In this document: positions 1-12,990 of the stretch, in pieces
Numbering within the stretch: position 1 is the stretch's first letter
Layout: every line of letters starts with the position of its first letter
Assembly (NCBI RefSeq): GCF_020740795.1
Contig: NC_067283.1
Span: 127,754,568-127,818,567, forward strand
Source: Apus apus
Lineage: Eukaryota > Chordata > Aves > Apodiformes > Apodidae
Length of the DNA: 64,000 nucleotides
Direction of reading: 5' to 3'
Position numbers and translations under genes: made by a program
Notes under the pieces: generated by a model
What the model saw: the letters and a program-made list of their open reading frames with translations, nothing else
What the model was told of the DNA's origin: nothing
The model's database searches: none

Positions 1-830
1 TAGTCTTTGGTTTTGTTTTCATATTAATCCTTCTGGCAGAAATACATTTGTACATAAGCAGTACTTTGACAGTCTTCCATGTACAGACCTGCAAGCAGGA
101 GGAAAGTCAAATAATGGCTGATTTATGTGTGGAAGGAGTAGTGGGTTATTTGTGAGGAAACTGAACAGGATTAGGAGAGATTAATTTCTCAACGAGGTGT
201 TAACAGTCCTAACCAGAGAGATTGTTCCTAACCAGAGGGATTTGGGGGTTGCTACATGCAGGCACACAAGGCGCTGCTTTGAAGCTGTGTGAACAGGGTG
301 CTGGATGTTCAGTGTAACCTCAGCAGGTCAGAAAAGCTCAAATGCTACCTGAAACAATTTTTCCATTACCAGAATATTTCCCTTTGCCACCAGAAGGCAA
401 AACAGAGGCTTCTGCTGGCTCCATGCATGTGCTTCTGACACATGTGACACACTTAGTAATGGTCGAGGCAGGTTGAGCCCTTAACTAAATTGATCTCTTG
501 GGAGAAATGCTAAGAGCATCCCCAGGATCTGGATCATGGTGTCTCTTCCTTATAAACATCTGCTTAACACCTGCATTCCTCTGTCTATGCTTACAGCTTT
601 TACTGCTGAGAACTCAGCAGGTATGTTCACCCTTCTCAGGGTGCCTTACCTGCGGCCTGGACACAAGGCTAACATTCTTGTGCCTGTGGAGGTTTTTAGA
701 TGCTGTTTTCAGTAAATGAACTTTTATGAAGTGTGAAGCTGCAAGTGACATAACATGTCTGGATCTAGAGCTGCTATCAAGAGGCTATTATTCGCACAAG
801 AGTGAAGCAATCTTTAGAGTCAGAGCTGTA
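1..830. other. Intergenic, nothing recognised
   Basis: Unique-looking, moderately AT-rich sequence. The longest open frames are short, lack any recognisable domain and are not flanked by convincing splice sites in a consistent frame. I see no tRNA, array or repeat family here. Confidence 0.6.
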
Positions 831-1100
831 TGAATCATAGAAAATTATGGCTGGAAAGGGCTCCCACAGATCAGCCATTCAACCTCCCACCCAAACAATA
901 GATAAACTCTATCTACAACTTACCTGGCAGATATTTGTCTTATATCTTGCTAAAAGTCTCCCATGATGAAGCTTTTCACAGATGTCCTCAGGCAATTTAT
1001 TCCAATGTTAGACTATACTCATTTTCCTAATGTCTAATTTAGACAGAACTAATGTGTAATTTATCTTCAGGGAAGAAAGCAGTATGATCAGAGAAAGGCA
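831..1100 (-). repeat. CR1 LINE 3' fragment, old copy
   Basis: The block opens with a gaatcatagaaaattatggctgg-like stretch, the reverse complement of the CR1 3' end, and continues into the conserved CR1 3' UTR wording (a ctcaggcaatttattcca-like segment). It is clearly more diverged than the copies near 9.2 and 10.0 kb, so it is probably an older subfamily. The right boundary is uncertain by about 100 bases. Confidence 0.7.
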
Positions 1101-4100
1101 CTATTTCTACCTATCTCTAGTAGAACTGTAATAGGAGAATAGCACACCTAAATATCTTGAAAGACCTAGCCCAGAGAGACCTGTGTAGATACACACGTGG
1201 ATCCAAGCATGGCAGCAGCAGACTGGCCAGGGAGCTATGTAAATTCAGTGGCTAGGAGTGCTGAGGTCTGACATTTTTCTTAAGCTTCTCCCTCTCTGGG
1301 CCCTAGGTGTCTTAGTGCTGTGAAGTGATGCTTTCCTTCACGCACATTTCACAGCTCGGAGCCTTCCCTGGAGCCTCTCCAGTGGCAGAGCTCACTCCCT
1401 TTCTTCAACATAGCTCGGCAGGAGGAACAAATCTCTTTATAAATCACTCAGTTGTGGAGTACTCATGCAAGATGAGGAAAATTGGGTTCAATGTCCTCTT
1501 TTGCCTAATGAGTCCAGCTGCATAACTTGCACCAAGGTGCCTTGCCTGCAGACTGCTTGCAGTTTTCCCCTGTTGCAATGCTCTGCTTGATGTGAAAACA
1601 GTTTTGTTGCATGGAAAGTAAGACTGATTTTTTAGCCCTGCAATTAGATGCTTACGTTGAAGCTTTGAACAGTGGGTTTGGGCCTGGTCACAAGGATTGC
1701 ATCAATATTTTATGCAATATTTATTTCATGCAGAATGCACACACAAACTTTGGCTGAGAGAGCAGGCATCACCCTCCACCCCCAACCACTTTTCTTGTGA
1801 ATCATGCTCACTTTCCGTGACTCACTGAACACTTCACTCTTCCACACAGTGGAACGAGTTCAGCAGGTGAAACAGAGCCTACCGTGCCCTTGGTTACACA
1901 CCCTCGGGGAGGTGAGCAATGGCGGTTTGTATCCCTTCCCACAAAGGGAAGAACTGAACTCTGTAGCCCACTTCTTGGTGTGGGCTGCAGAGCATTCAAC
2001 CTTTTCCATCCAGCTGCATTTCAAAGACAAGCAGCGTATTCCACTGGACTTCATGTGGACCCAAATTTGGGAGTTCAGAGCGACCTTCCCTGCCCACAAG
2101 ACAGGCAAGGGAGTGTCTGGGGAGATTTAGAAAAGTGAAGGCAGAGGCTGAGCTGTGCACCCCTGTCCCAATGGTCCCAGCAATGGAGCTGCTGAAAGAG
2201 AGAGGAGGTCATGCAAAAAAACCCTGTCCCTTCATGGTGAAGTACTAATGAACAAAGATCTTGAGCATTCCAAATGGAAACAACTGCATTTAAATTTAAG
2301 TGGCCTTTCCAAGACCAAGTAAGAAATCTATGGATCTGAAACCTTCCCATGTCCTTATGCCACGAACTAGCTCCCCAGCTGAACTCAGTCCTATTGCACC
2401 AGTAATGTGTTAAGGGATGTTGATTGCTCTTAAAACTGTTATCCTGCATCTTAGAGAACAGGACACCAATTAATTAACATAACCTTCTTGCTACTATTCA
2501 TCAAAGAAATTTTATCTAATTATAGTAGTTTACTACAAACTTTTCCCCAGGGAGTTTCAGGCTGTGGTATTTCTAGGTGTTCTGAATAAGTAAAGGATGC
2601 ACATTTCTAATAAAGCTATTCAGGTGTATTTTAGTGCCTAATTTCCACAGAGTCTCTTATCTCTTTTGTTTTAATTTGAGATGTGGTTAATTCTGGAAAA
2701 GTAATTAACAACCAGTAGAGAGAATCTGAGATTGAAAGCAGCTTGCATGAATGTGGTTAAAAGAAAGAGAACTCACAAGTAAAAAGTGAAGAAGAAGGGA
2801 GACTAGAAAAACAAAACAATAGACCTCAAGGAGGTAGATTAGACTAAATTCACATAGTGCATCACTAAAATTTCACAGGAAGCCAGTGAGATGGAAGGGT
2901 AAGCTGAGAGACGGGCTGTCACTGAGAAAGGAACAAGATGAAGGACAGATGCAAATAAATCCAGACAGGACATGGGGAAGAAGTAATAAACCATCTGCCT
3001 TGACTTGATAAAGGCTTTTCAATGCTCTTACAAAGGTGCTAAGGAGGCACAGCTAGGCTGAATTCAGTAGAAAAGCATAAGCAGAACTATATTTCTCCAT
3101 TATTTGTTGCCAAAATGGAAGGACTGGGGTTTCTATAAGGCCCTAACTTAGGCTCAACTCTGTTAAGTTTTCTACTCAGTATTAAAATAAGTTATTTCAC
3201 AGGATGGAACAGGAAGTAATTAGCTGAAGTTTTAGTAAGGTTCATTTTAGACACTAGTAAAAATATTTCTAACTATAAGTGGCACAAAGGAGGAAACACT
3301 GAAGTTCTGTAATAACAGCTTAAACAAACATCTGTGAGGAATGGACAATTTTAACAAGAGTTGAGGCTGGCTCTTTTCTCCCTTCCTTTTTTGCTATGGT
3401 TAAAGGTATTACAAAAAACTAACTGCAAATAGAAAATAGAATTAAAAATATTTTTTTTTTCCTAACTTTAAAAAGAGAAGAACCCTTTTATTGGTTTATG
3501 GAATCAGGCACTTACATAGCTTTGAGAATCAAAGCCTCTATCACATCAAATGTTAGTGATGTTTGTGAAGATCACTAGTTATCTGTATCTTTTATCTTTG
3601 TTTCTAACAGCTGTAGTCATAATTAAACTCCAGCACTGCTGTTGTGGTTCATGTTAAAGCATCTTGCTTTGCAGTGGCATTGCTGAGACACCGATCAGTC
3701 TCTGGAGCTGCTAATCGAAGGATCAACATTCATGGCAGACAACTATAAAAAAAGTGTTTGTTGTGGGAGACTAAATGCTGAGCAGAACTGCAGGCATTTA
3801 TCAAGAGAAGCAGTAGCAACACAGAGAAAATCGTTCCATTGCTTTGTCTCCCTAAGCGTGCTCCGTGATGCCACTGGGAACACAAGTGAACCTAAAGGCA
3901 AGCATGTGACAAAATGTTTTGCTTGATGTACACGAAGCTGTAAACCAACAGGCAGGGTCATGCAGGAGGTTCAGGGAAGGCAAAATACACCTGGATTAAT
4001 CACATGGACAATAGGTGGCCTGTCATCCACTAAAGATGTTTGAGACTAAGAGTGGTCTCTTCATTCCGATCTGTGGTGTTGCAGGGTTGGGCTGCTGAGC

Positions 4101-7100
4101 ACACAGCTACTCATGAGGCCAAGCAGCTGGTGAGCTGAGCACTTGTCCCCCCCCAGGAGCTGGGAAAAAAGGGACTGTTCACCTGTGCTGCTTGCTCCTC
4201 TGCAACACAGAGTTGGTTTGTCACTGCTAGAAGTGGAGGCTCTGTGATGTAAAGCATCTGGGTGGTGTTGAGCTGAAAATATTTGGCACCAGATCTCCTA
4301 GTACAGCCATGAAAAAGCAAATTTTCGGGTACAAGTTAAATTCATATTTTTCAAGTTAAAGTTAAAAATTTAAAATTTCATCATACATTAATTTTAGCTT
4401 CTCCAAACCAGTTTTGTTTTGATGTATGTGGACTTTGGCTAAGTAATATGTCTAAAATAGAAGTATATAGATTGTGGCAGAGCAACATTTTTCTCATTAT
4501 ACTATGAGGACTAATTTCTGTGGCTCATGAATGCATGACTTACAGTTCCAGCATGAAATCAATGGAGTTACACACAGAACTACCTTGCCTGCCTATGTTT
4601 CCTCCCCTACTCTGTCAAATTCCATCAACTACAATCTAGCTGCATATGACAAAGCATCTGATATAGGTCTCCTCAGGCCCACCTACATACCTGCTGTGAA
4701 TGTGTCTGCTTTAAAAAAACAGTGAACTAAGAGCCAAAATGAAAACAAAACCAAGTGTACTTTATTGCATGATGCTTCAGTTCAGTGGAAAGCTACTGCA
4801 AAATGTCCTCTCTACCATTAGCTTGCAAGATGTCTGCCAACTCATAAAACAGCCCTCCCTTACATGCCCTTTTCAAAAAAAAAAATACATCCTGTCTTTA
4901 ATGGTATTTCAGTCTGAGTTCATCAAGTTCGTGTTTTCTCTGAAGTCATTGACAAGACATTACAACAGGCAGAGTGGGAGTGGATTTATAGTTTCTGTGC
5001 TGCATTTGGAAATGCTAGGGACAAATTTTCACAGATCATAATGGCAGAGTCACACATCTGAGACAGCGTCTCTGCGTGTCATCCTGGAAATCTCAGAATA
5101 TAAGAAGGAAGTCGGTAAAAAAACCCCAAAACAGCCAAACAGCCTTCAAATTAAACAAATCTTTAATGAATATGCTCAGGTAGAGATGAATACTGAAAAA
5201 AAATGGACATTATTGATACAATAAAATTTCCTTTCCAAGACAACTTAGGTTGTAAGAATGTGTTATTAATCTGCCCACATTATTATCTAGTCTTTGAGTC
5301 TTGCCTTAATCATCCAAATAATATTGCTAATATATTTGCAAATACCACTTATATTATTTGGTGCTTACATTATCTCAACAGCTATAATTTGATTTGGGAG
5401 GGTTGTTTTTGTTGGTTTTTTTTTTATAAATTATGCCACCTTTAAAAAACATTAGTCTCTTTATAGCTTGAAAACCTAACTGAGTCTTTCCTGCTTCCTC
5501 ACCTCCTCACTTCTTTGCAGATGGTGCCTTTTCTTGTGAAGCTTAATTCAATATGATAGGTTTTAGTATGTGTGGAAAAACTGACTAATTACTTTTTTTC
5601 CTAGCCGTTTGGCTAAAACAGAATGATTCTTTTAATAGATGCAAATGTTTATTTTCCAGAGAGTGTTCTCTAAAATCCTCGTTCTGGATTACGTCAGAAC
5701 TGCAGAGCTCCATGTGGGAACAGGCCCGTCTGGAGCAGAGCCACATACGGAATTGGAAGTAACTGGTTTTAGTGTTCAGTTTATTTCCCAGGTATTTCCT
5801 CAGACATATTAACACAGAATAGAAGCTAAATAAGAAATATCTGAGAGATCTCATACAGATAGTCTGTTAAACGTATGTGCACGTGCTCAAGCAGCTGAAC
5901 CACCTCAGTATAATCAGGGAACACTTTCTTCAGTTCAGTATATGCAAAAGTCTTTGCTGGATCAGACTGTGGATCAGACTGTGGATCTGATCCTGGGCTG
6001 CTGAATTGAACGCCAAATTTCCCAGTAAGTCGAGATTATTCCAGAAATGGTTTCATTCTAATTCTCAGTGAACAGAGAACCCCTGGAGAATGGAAAAATG
6101 GGAGAAAAAGACCCAAGCATCTCCACACAACTGCCAAGGTTATACAGAACCCTCCATAACAAGTCTGCATCTTCCATTACTTGCATGCCAGTGACTGGAA
6201 AATGTCAGGTTTTGTACTGTATGTTCTGTATATTTTCTTTTCCCTGCAAGTGGTAGGGAAGAAATCTGTTGTGGCTTCCCATTTTTCAAGAACAATATAA
6301 TTACTGAACTTTCCCATAACATCTGTTTTTTAGGAGTGAAGATGACAGCATGACACCAAGGAGGTACCTACTGAGCACAGCTGGCCATGTCCCATTCAAA
6401 CCCAGGGATCAGAGCCCCTCTGCTGGTACCAGTCACCTTGCAGTCACAGCCACAGACAGAGAAGGTGCTAACATATCTGCAGCATGGTGATATGTATGTT
6501 TGTAGGTCTTCACATTCATTATCACACAGATCTAGGCTCCTAATCTCTCTTATTACTGCATTATCTGTCTTGAGAACTCTCCAGGTACCCAGAGGTTGCA
6601 ACTCTGCAAATGCTCAGAATGGCCATGTAGTGCCAGTGCTGAACATCTCGGATACCCCAATTTGGCAAATGTTTTACTTATCTGAGATAAAAAATCAGAC
6701 TAAGTCTTTTGAAGGACTCTGTCCAGAAGTTCTCCCAGCATACCTGCCTGGCAGCACCAGGACCAGACTCTACAGAAAAAAGCTGTGGTCACCACCTTTT
6801 TGAAGTTTAGAAGACTTGTTTTGCACTTGTTGAAGTTGTGTCACTCTAAAGAGGAAGAGAGGAGGGTATCATAGCCTAAAGAAATCAGGACTCCAGTGAA
6901 GAGTGCACTTACCTGAGAGACAGAAGGAGGTTGTGATTTTTCCTTCTGCTTCCCACTGTTTGTACATCTTATCTGTAACTCTTTTCATTTAAAATGCAGA
7001 GCAATTATTGAACCAGGAACTGGAACCAAAGCCTCCCCATTTCATGCCCAGGTGTGCAGCTCGCCCAGCAAACTACACTCCTAAAGTCTTTCTTGCTGTC

Positions 7101-9175
7101 TCTTTAGGCCAATGAATCTCAAACTCTTCTTTGCTAAGTAACTCTCCGAGAATGGAGGTCTGAGTCTCCTCAGAGAAGGAACAAAATGTGGACTCCTGTG
7201 AGCATGCTCTGACTCCTGCCTTTGTCTCTGACCATGCCAATGAACAGTTACTGCTCCAGTACCACAAGAACAGGAGAACCACAAACCACCCATGTACACC
7301 CCTAGCTATCAGCCATGCTCAGCTCAAGAACTTCCCGAGACAGATGTGATTTATATTTAACAACTCAGTGAATTCTTTTCACTGGCAACTTCAGTCTCTG
7401 CTACATCCTTTTTTGAGGTCTGGTTTTAAATTTCTGCTCGGAGTAGGATTCAAGACACGTTGCCATTCTTCAGCTTTGCCTACTGATTAATTTTAAGTAA
7501 CAGAGCCTGCTGAACAGAATGAACCAACTGTAGCGTTGGGCTGGGATTTCCTAAATGTCAAGTATTAGGCTTAGTTATTGGCAAGTACACAAGGGGAAGA
7601 AATAAACGCTTCTGATGGAGTCTACTAGTTATTAATTTTCCATTACATTTAAATAAAATATAGGAGAAATTAACTGAACATGAGTGTGCACTAGTGGAAA
7701 ACGTATTTTCTCTCTTAACTGATTTGGTTGACTGAACAGCAGTGTTTTCCAGTGTCAGATACACAAATGACTGTTGATGGGAATCATTATGTCTGGGTTT
7801 GCACTTCTTTCAGTGGAAACTGCTATTAAGGTTTAAGTGCCTGCAGATGTAAGGCTTTTAACCTCCCCCTGCTACGACAGTTTATCATTACAAATTCCAT
7901 TTCAACATAGTGAGCTGAACAAGGTGCACAGATGAAGTGGGATACAACTGACTTTTACACAGCTAATACATTGCTAATTACACCTGAATAAATATTGAAA
8001 CAGGAATTTCTAATAACATTAACCACTACTCTCTTTTAAATGTGTTTTGTTGGAGGACTATTCAGAACTGTAATCACAATTTCAAGTATAATGAAGCAGA
8101 AATAAAGGGAGTTTTTATTATTTTTAGCTTTCAGTAGTGAGGTGAAAATAGTAAGTATTGCTTAGCTGTTTGCCTACAAGAGGCCAATGCAAACATCCAG
8201 TAATGTGAAGGGTTCTGCCATTAATGATAAAGTCATCTTGATGAACCCCTAGACCTGAATTAACTTTTTCTGTTGTGTAAAAGCTATAGAAAATTTAAAA
8301 TCTCTACAGAGGCTTTCTTTATGGCTATAAAGAAAAACTACACAGATGTCACCCTGCCTGTTCATTATGACAGCTGGAAAAGAATGACCTTTCTAAAACT
8401 AGAAAAATTTCCTGTAAGTACTAATATAGGCTGCTCCTGAACTAGGACCTCTTGTTCCTTTTGCAGCTACCTGCTGCTGTTGGCTTTCTCTGGCCACCCC
8501 TTCTCCTACCTTCCTGAAGATTACACGCCCCATGTATTCCCAAGATTGACAGATCTCCTCAGCTGGGCCTCTCTTTCTGCAGCTATTTGTTCTCAGAGAG
8601 GGCCCCCACTGCCACAAACAGCATTTGGAGCTTTTCTCATGTCCAAATGGGAGTACAGCTGCAGGAAGGAGAGCATAGCTCTCTTGCAACACCATGGAGA
8701 AGTCATACTAGAAAAGAGTTCTTATCATGCTGATCCACACTACAGCAGCTTTCTCCTGGCCTGTACTGGAAGTGCATTGCAGGCACTCTGTGGGAGGTAC
8801 CTCTTCTTTTGCTACTCGCTACTAGGAAGCAGAGAACCTTGGGGTTGGCATAGCCTGTGCAGAGGTGCTTGGCAGAGTCTAATGCTGGGCATGTTCTGGG
8901 TGATGTGCTCTTAGGAGGGCATCTCCAGACCTATTACAGGGAGGGCAGGAAAGACTTTTCCTGAGAAAGCTTAACCAGCCATATTGGCATAAATAGCGAA
9001 TCCTTAGTAAGTAATGCATCGGCACTTAATTTCTAGGTCACTGCCTCCCTGGGCAAGGTCACAAGTATAGAAGAACTTTCCATAGGATGCAGTACAGAGA
9101 TCCGTGAAATAATGAGACAATACAGTAAGGGATACTGCAGACATAGCTAGCAAAGTTCCTTTACATTTGGAGGTA
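1101..9175. other. Intergenic, nothing recognised
   Basis: About 8 kb left of IMPA1. In vertebrates the FABP gene cluster lies on this side, but I could not find the small FABP exons on either strand. A 12-bp unit (ggatcagactgt) is repeated about twice near 5,960-5,985. An open frame at 8,480-8,914 is the longest here but shows no known domain. No RNA genes were seen. Confidence 0.5.
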
Positions 9176-9176
9176 A

Positions 9177-9490
9177 AACATAGAATCATAGAATGGTTAA
9201 GGTTGGAAGGGACCTTAAAGACCATCAGGTTCCAACCTACCTGCTATGAGCAGGGACACCTCACTCTAGACCAGGTTGCAAAAGGCCTCATCCAAGCTGG
9301 CCTTGAACACCTCCGGGGACGGGGCTTCCACGGCCTCCCTGGGCAACCTGTTCCAGCATCTTACTACCCTCACAGTGAAGAATTTCTAAACCTCCCCTCT
9401 TTCAGTTTACAGCTGTTACCCCTTGTCCAATCACTGCTCTCTCCTGTCAAAAGCCCCTCCCTGGCTTGTGTTCTCTTTGGAAAATAAAAC
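9177..9490 (-). repeat. CR1 LINE 3' end, truncated
   Basis: It starts with the tagaatcatagaatggtt signature of the CR1 tail, followed by the ggttggaagggacctt and ccatcaggttccaac blocks, then the cctccctgggcaacctgttcca block. All are read on the plus strand, so the element lies on the minus strand. This is a 5'-truncated copy of about 0.3 kb, as is typical of CR1. Confidence 0.93.
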
Positions 9491-10022
9491 AGTTGCATCT
9501 CAAAGGTCATATAGAGCTGCTCATCTGTGTCAGGGTTTGAGGTCCCAGGGCTGGTATACCTGCATGCAGACTGATGCACACTTGCCTGGAAGATTATCTA
9601 TTAGGTTTAAAAGAGGGCTTCTAAATGCCATGTCCTAATTTATGACAGCAAAAATCTAGGGGAAATTACTATGGCCTTAAATACAGTATAATCTGATCAT
9701 TTTTATGGCTTTTATCTAATTTTTAATTCAGATTTATGTTCTTGTGATAGATACCACAATCTTCAATATACTTACCTTGAAAAGGAGAGAATGGTAATGC
9801 TGCTGGCACAAGTCCTGTTTAAAATTTCTTGTCAAGTCACAGCAACACAGAGCCCAAGGCCTCAAATATATATGGTTTAATTATTTTGCACAAGTCTCAG
9901 GTATGCTCTTGTATCCGAAGACAATTACAGAGAGCAGGAGGAGGACGAGAGGGAGGAGTGGTCTATTAAAAAAAGAACCTTGGGCCTCCTGGTGTTTTCC
10001 TGGCTCCGGCTGCCATCTGGTG
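9491..10022. other. Spacer between two CR1 copies
   Basis: No gene, RNA or repeat recognised in these roughly 530 bases. Confidence 0.5.
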
Positions 10023-10195
10023 TTCACAGAATCACAAAACCTTAGGGGTTGGAAGGGACCTCCTAAGATCATCTAGTCCAACCCCCCTGCCAGAGCAGGA
10101 TCACCTAGAGCACATCACACAGGAACGTGTCCGGGCGGGTTTTGAATGTCTCCAGCAAAGGAGACTCCACAGCTTCTCTGGGCAGCCTGTTTTGT
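10023..10195 (-). repeat. CR1 LINE 3' end, truncated
   Basis: The segment runs through tcacagaatcacaaaacctt, ggttggaagggacct, tcatctagtccaac and ctgggcagcctgtt, all hallmark CR1 tail blocks in reverse orientation. The wording differs from the 9.2-kb copy (agagcaggatcacctagagca is specific to some CR1 subfamilies), so the two are independent insertions and not a local duplication. Confidence 0.9.
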
Positions 10196-11059
10196 CATGC
10201 ACCGTTTAGGTCACTGCTCTACTTGTTGAATCTGCAGCCTCAGATGCTACAGGGAGCAGAAGAGGTGTATCTGCAGCCCTCATGTAGAGAGGAGTGGACT
10301 AGACAGACAGCAAAAATGACCAAAGTATTCCATTCCATTTATCTGCCTAAGCTTGGTGCAAGGTCAGAGATCATGAAAGTCGAAGTTCCTTCCTGCTTCT
10401 GCTTTCCTTCTCTCCCATGGCTTGGATGCCAGTCCATGGCAGGCATCCAGGGAGGACTCCATCTATCCATCACCAATGATACCTAGGCTCATGCATTCCT
10501 GACCCTCATAACTCTTCCCTCAGCTCCTGTCTGCTCTGCCTCTATCTCCAGCAGCGCTCCTGGACATTTTGGGACTGCTCAGAGCTCAGGAGATGCCATG
10601 GGAGTTGCTGGGGGAGAGGCAATAGGGTTTTGCACACCCTTGAATACATTTGTATGTAACTGTACATATTTTTTTTATATATATCATTAGTGTTTAATTA
10701 AAGCTGTCTGGTTTAGATTTCAATGCAGAAAGTCTCTCTCTCTTAATTGTGTCTCTCCTTCCCTACCTGAGTGGGAGGGGATTGAAAGCAATATTGATGC
10801 TGGTTTAATTGACGATCCTGAGTCCAACTGTGACAGAGCTGAACCAGTGGCTGGCTTGGAGAGGATGGAAAGCAGCTCAGGAAAAGAAACAGATCTCCCT
10901 GGTTTAAATTATTTCATACTGATGTAACAGGTTGTTTTTGTTTTATATCTACTCAGGATGCCTAGTTCACATCTAGGCATTAGACTATGCAGAATTAAAA
11001 CCATAGGTTTTGGTCAGATGTGAGGAATAGCCCGTATTTCCATGGGGGCAGGGGTAGCA
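10196..11059. other. Intergenic, nothing recognised
   Basis: No coding exon or named repeat recognised. A short AT-rich run (tttttttatatatat) is present near 10,670. Confidence 0.45.
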
Positions 11060-12990
11060 GGGGAAGAATTTTCTGCAGGGCTGCTTAACAGGGCCAGGCA
11101 AGAGCCAGAAGCCTTTTATGGTTTTTTCTTTGGCAGAGCTTTAAACTAGAATTGAAGGGGGAAGGGGATAAAACTGATCCTGCTGTAAATAAGCCCAGGG
11201 GATGCATGCTGGGGTTTGTAGGATAGTCTGCTAGGGAAGGCTCTCCAAGTGCCACCTCAGTCGAGATAGGGACAGATATAATGGGAAACAAAAAGACAAA
11301 GGTTATTGATGGTTTAGAGTTCTCTATTCTTAGAGATGCCAGGAGGAGGGGTGCAGCAAAACTGCCACCCTAGACTTCCAAAGGGCAAACTTTAACTTGT
11401 TCAGTACCCTGATTGCCAGAATCCCTTGGGAATCTGTTCTGAAGGGTATAGAAGTCCAGGAAGGCTGGATGCTTTTCAAGGAGGAAGTCTTGAAGGCACA
11501 GGAGCAGGCCATCCCCATGTGCCTGTAAGGTGAGCTGGTGGCACAGAAGACCAGCCTGGCTGAACAGGGAGCTTTGGCTGGTGCTCAGGGAGAAAAAGAG
11601 AATCTATGGCCTTTGGAGGAAGGGGCAGGCCACTCACAATGACTACAAAATGCTGTGAGGCTCTGCAGGGAAGGAATTAGAAGGCCCAAAGCCCAGCTGG
11701 GGGCTGGCCTCCAATGGTAAAGGACAAAATGAAAAGCTTCTATAAATATATTAACAACAAAAGAGAAGACCAGGGAAACCCTCCATCCCCTTTTAGATGC
11801 AGGAGGAAACATGGTGACAAATGATGAGGAAAAGGCTGAGGTGTTTAATGTCTTCTTTGCCTCAGTCTTTAGTAACAGGACCATTTATATAGAGGGAATC
11901 CAACTCCCTAAGCTAGGTAATGGGGACCAAGAGCAGAACAATCCTCCACAATCCAGGAGGATACCGTCAGGGATCTGCTACACCACACAGATGGGCACAA
12001 ATCTTTGGGGCTGGATGGGAAGCATCCAAGAGTGCTGAAAGAGCTGGCAGGTGTGCTCACCAAGGCACTTTCCATCATCTAACAGCAGTCCTGGCTGTCT
12101 GGGGAGGTACCAGCAGACTGGAAATCAGCCAGTGTAACCCCCGTATGTAAGAAGGGATGGAAGGAAGGATAATCTGAGCAATTACAGGCCTGTTAGTGTG
12201 ACTTCAGTACCTGGGAAGCTGATGTAACAGATCATCCTGAGAACCATTATGCAGTACATGCAAAACAACCAGGTAATCAGGACCAGCATGGGGAGAAGTG
12301 GCTGAAGAGCTGCCCAGCTGAGAGGGCGTTGGGGGTGCTGGTTGACAGCTGGCTGAACATGAGCCAGCAGTGTGCCCAGGTGGCCAAGAAGGCCAGCACC
12401 ATCCTGGCCTGTATCAGGAATAGTGTGACCAGCAGGACCAGGGAGGTGATCCTGCCCCTCTATTCGGCCGTGGTGAGGCCACACCTTGAGTGCTGTGTGC
12501 AGGTTTGGGCACTGCAGGATAGTAAGGACATCGAGGTGCTGGAGAGGGTGCAGGGAAGGGCAACTATGCTGATTAGGGGTCTGGAGAGCAGGTCTTATGA
12601 GGAGAGGCTAAGCTGGGGCTGTTCAGCCTGGAGAAGAGGAGGCTGAGGGCAGATCTCATTGCTCTCTACAACTACCTGAGAGGAGGTAAGGTGGGTGTTG
12701 GCCTCTTCTCCCTAGTGACTAGCAATAGAACAAGAGAAAATGGGGTCAAGTTGCACCAGGGGATGTTCAGATTGAATATTAGGAAAAATTTCTTCACAGG
12801 ACGAGTGGTGAGGCATTGGAACAGGCTGCCCAGGGAGGTGGTGGAGTCACCGTCCCTGGAGGTGTTCAAAAAAGGGGCAGACATGGTGTTTCATAAGACA
12901 GTTTAGGGGTTAGGGGTCGTACGGGGGACAGTTGGACATGATGATCTTGAAGGTCTTTTCCAACCTTGATGATTCTGTGGTTCTATGAAT
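11060..12990 (+). mobile_element. CR1 LINE, internally deleted
   Basis: A near-2-kb plus-strand CR1. The left part resembles the CR1 ORF2 segment before the reverse-transcriptase core (the gctgaacagggagctttggct, aaggggcaggccactca and gtgacaaatgatgaggaaaagg blocks). From about 12,295 it jumps to the post-RT region (ggtgctggttgacagctggc) and then runs through the 3' UTR to the terminal ttgatgattctgtggttctatga. The RT catalytic core that normally lies between these blocks is missing, and the frame is broken by many stops, so the element cannot move. The 3' end is sharp; the 5' end is uncertain by about 100 bases. Confidence 0.88.

Noticed and set aside
8480-8914. 144-codon plus-strand open frame left of IMPA1
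   Set aside because: It shows no recognisable domain, no splice partners and no matching neighbour in vertebrate synteny, and the length is within chance for 64 kb. Only conservation or transcript data could revive it.
12329-12906. Frames of 71-105 codons resembling reverse-transcriptase C-terminal text
   Set aside because: They are remnants of the CR1 ORF2 3' end within the deleted element, not host genes.
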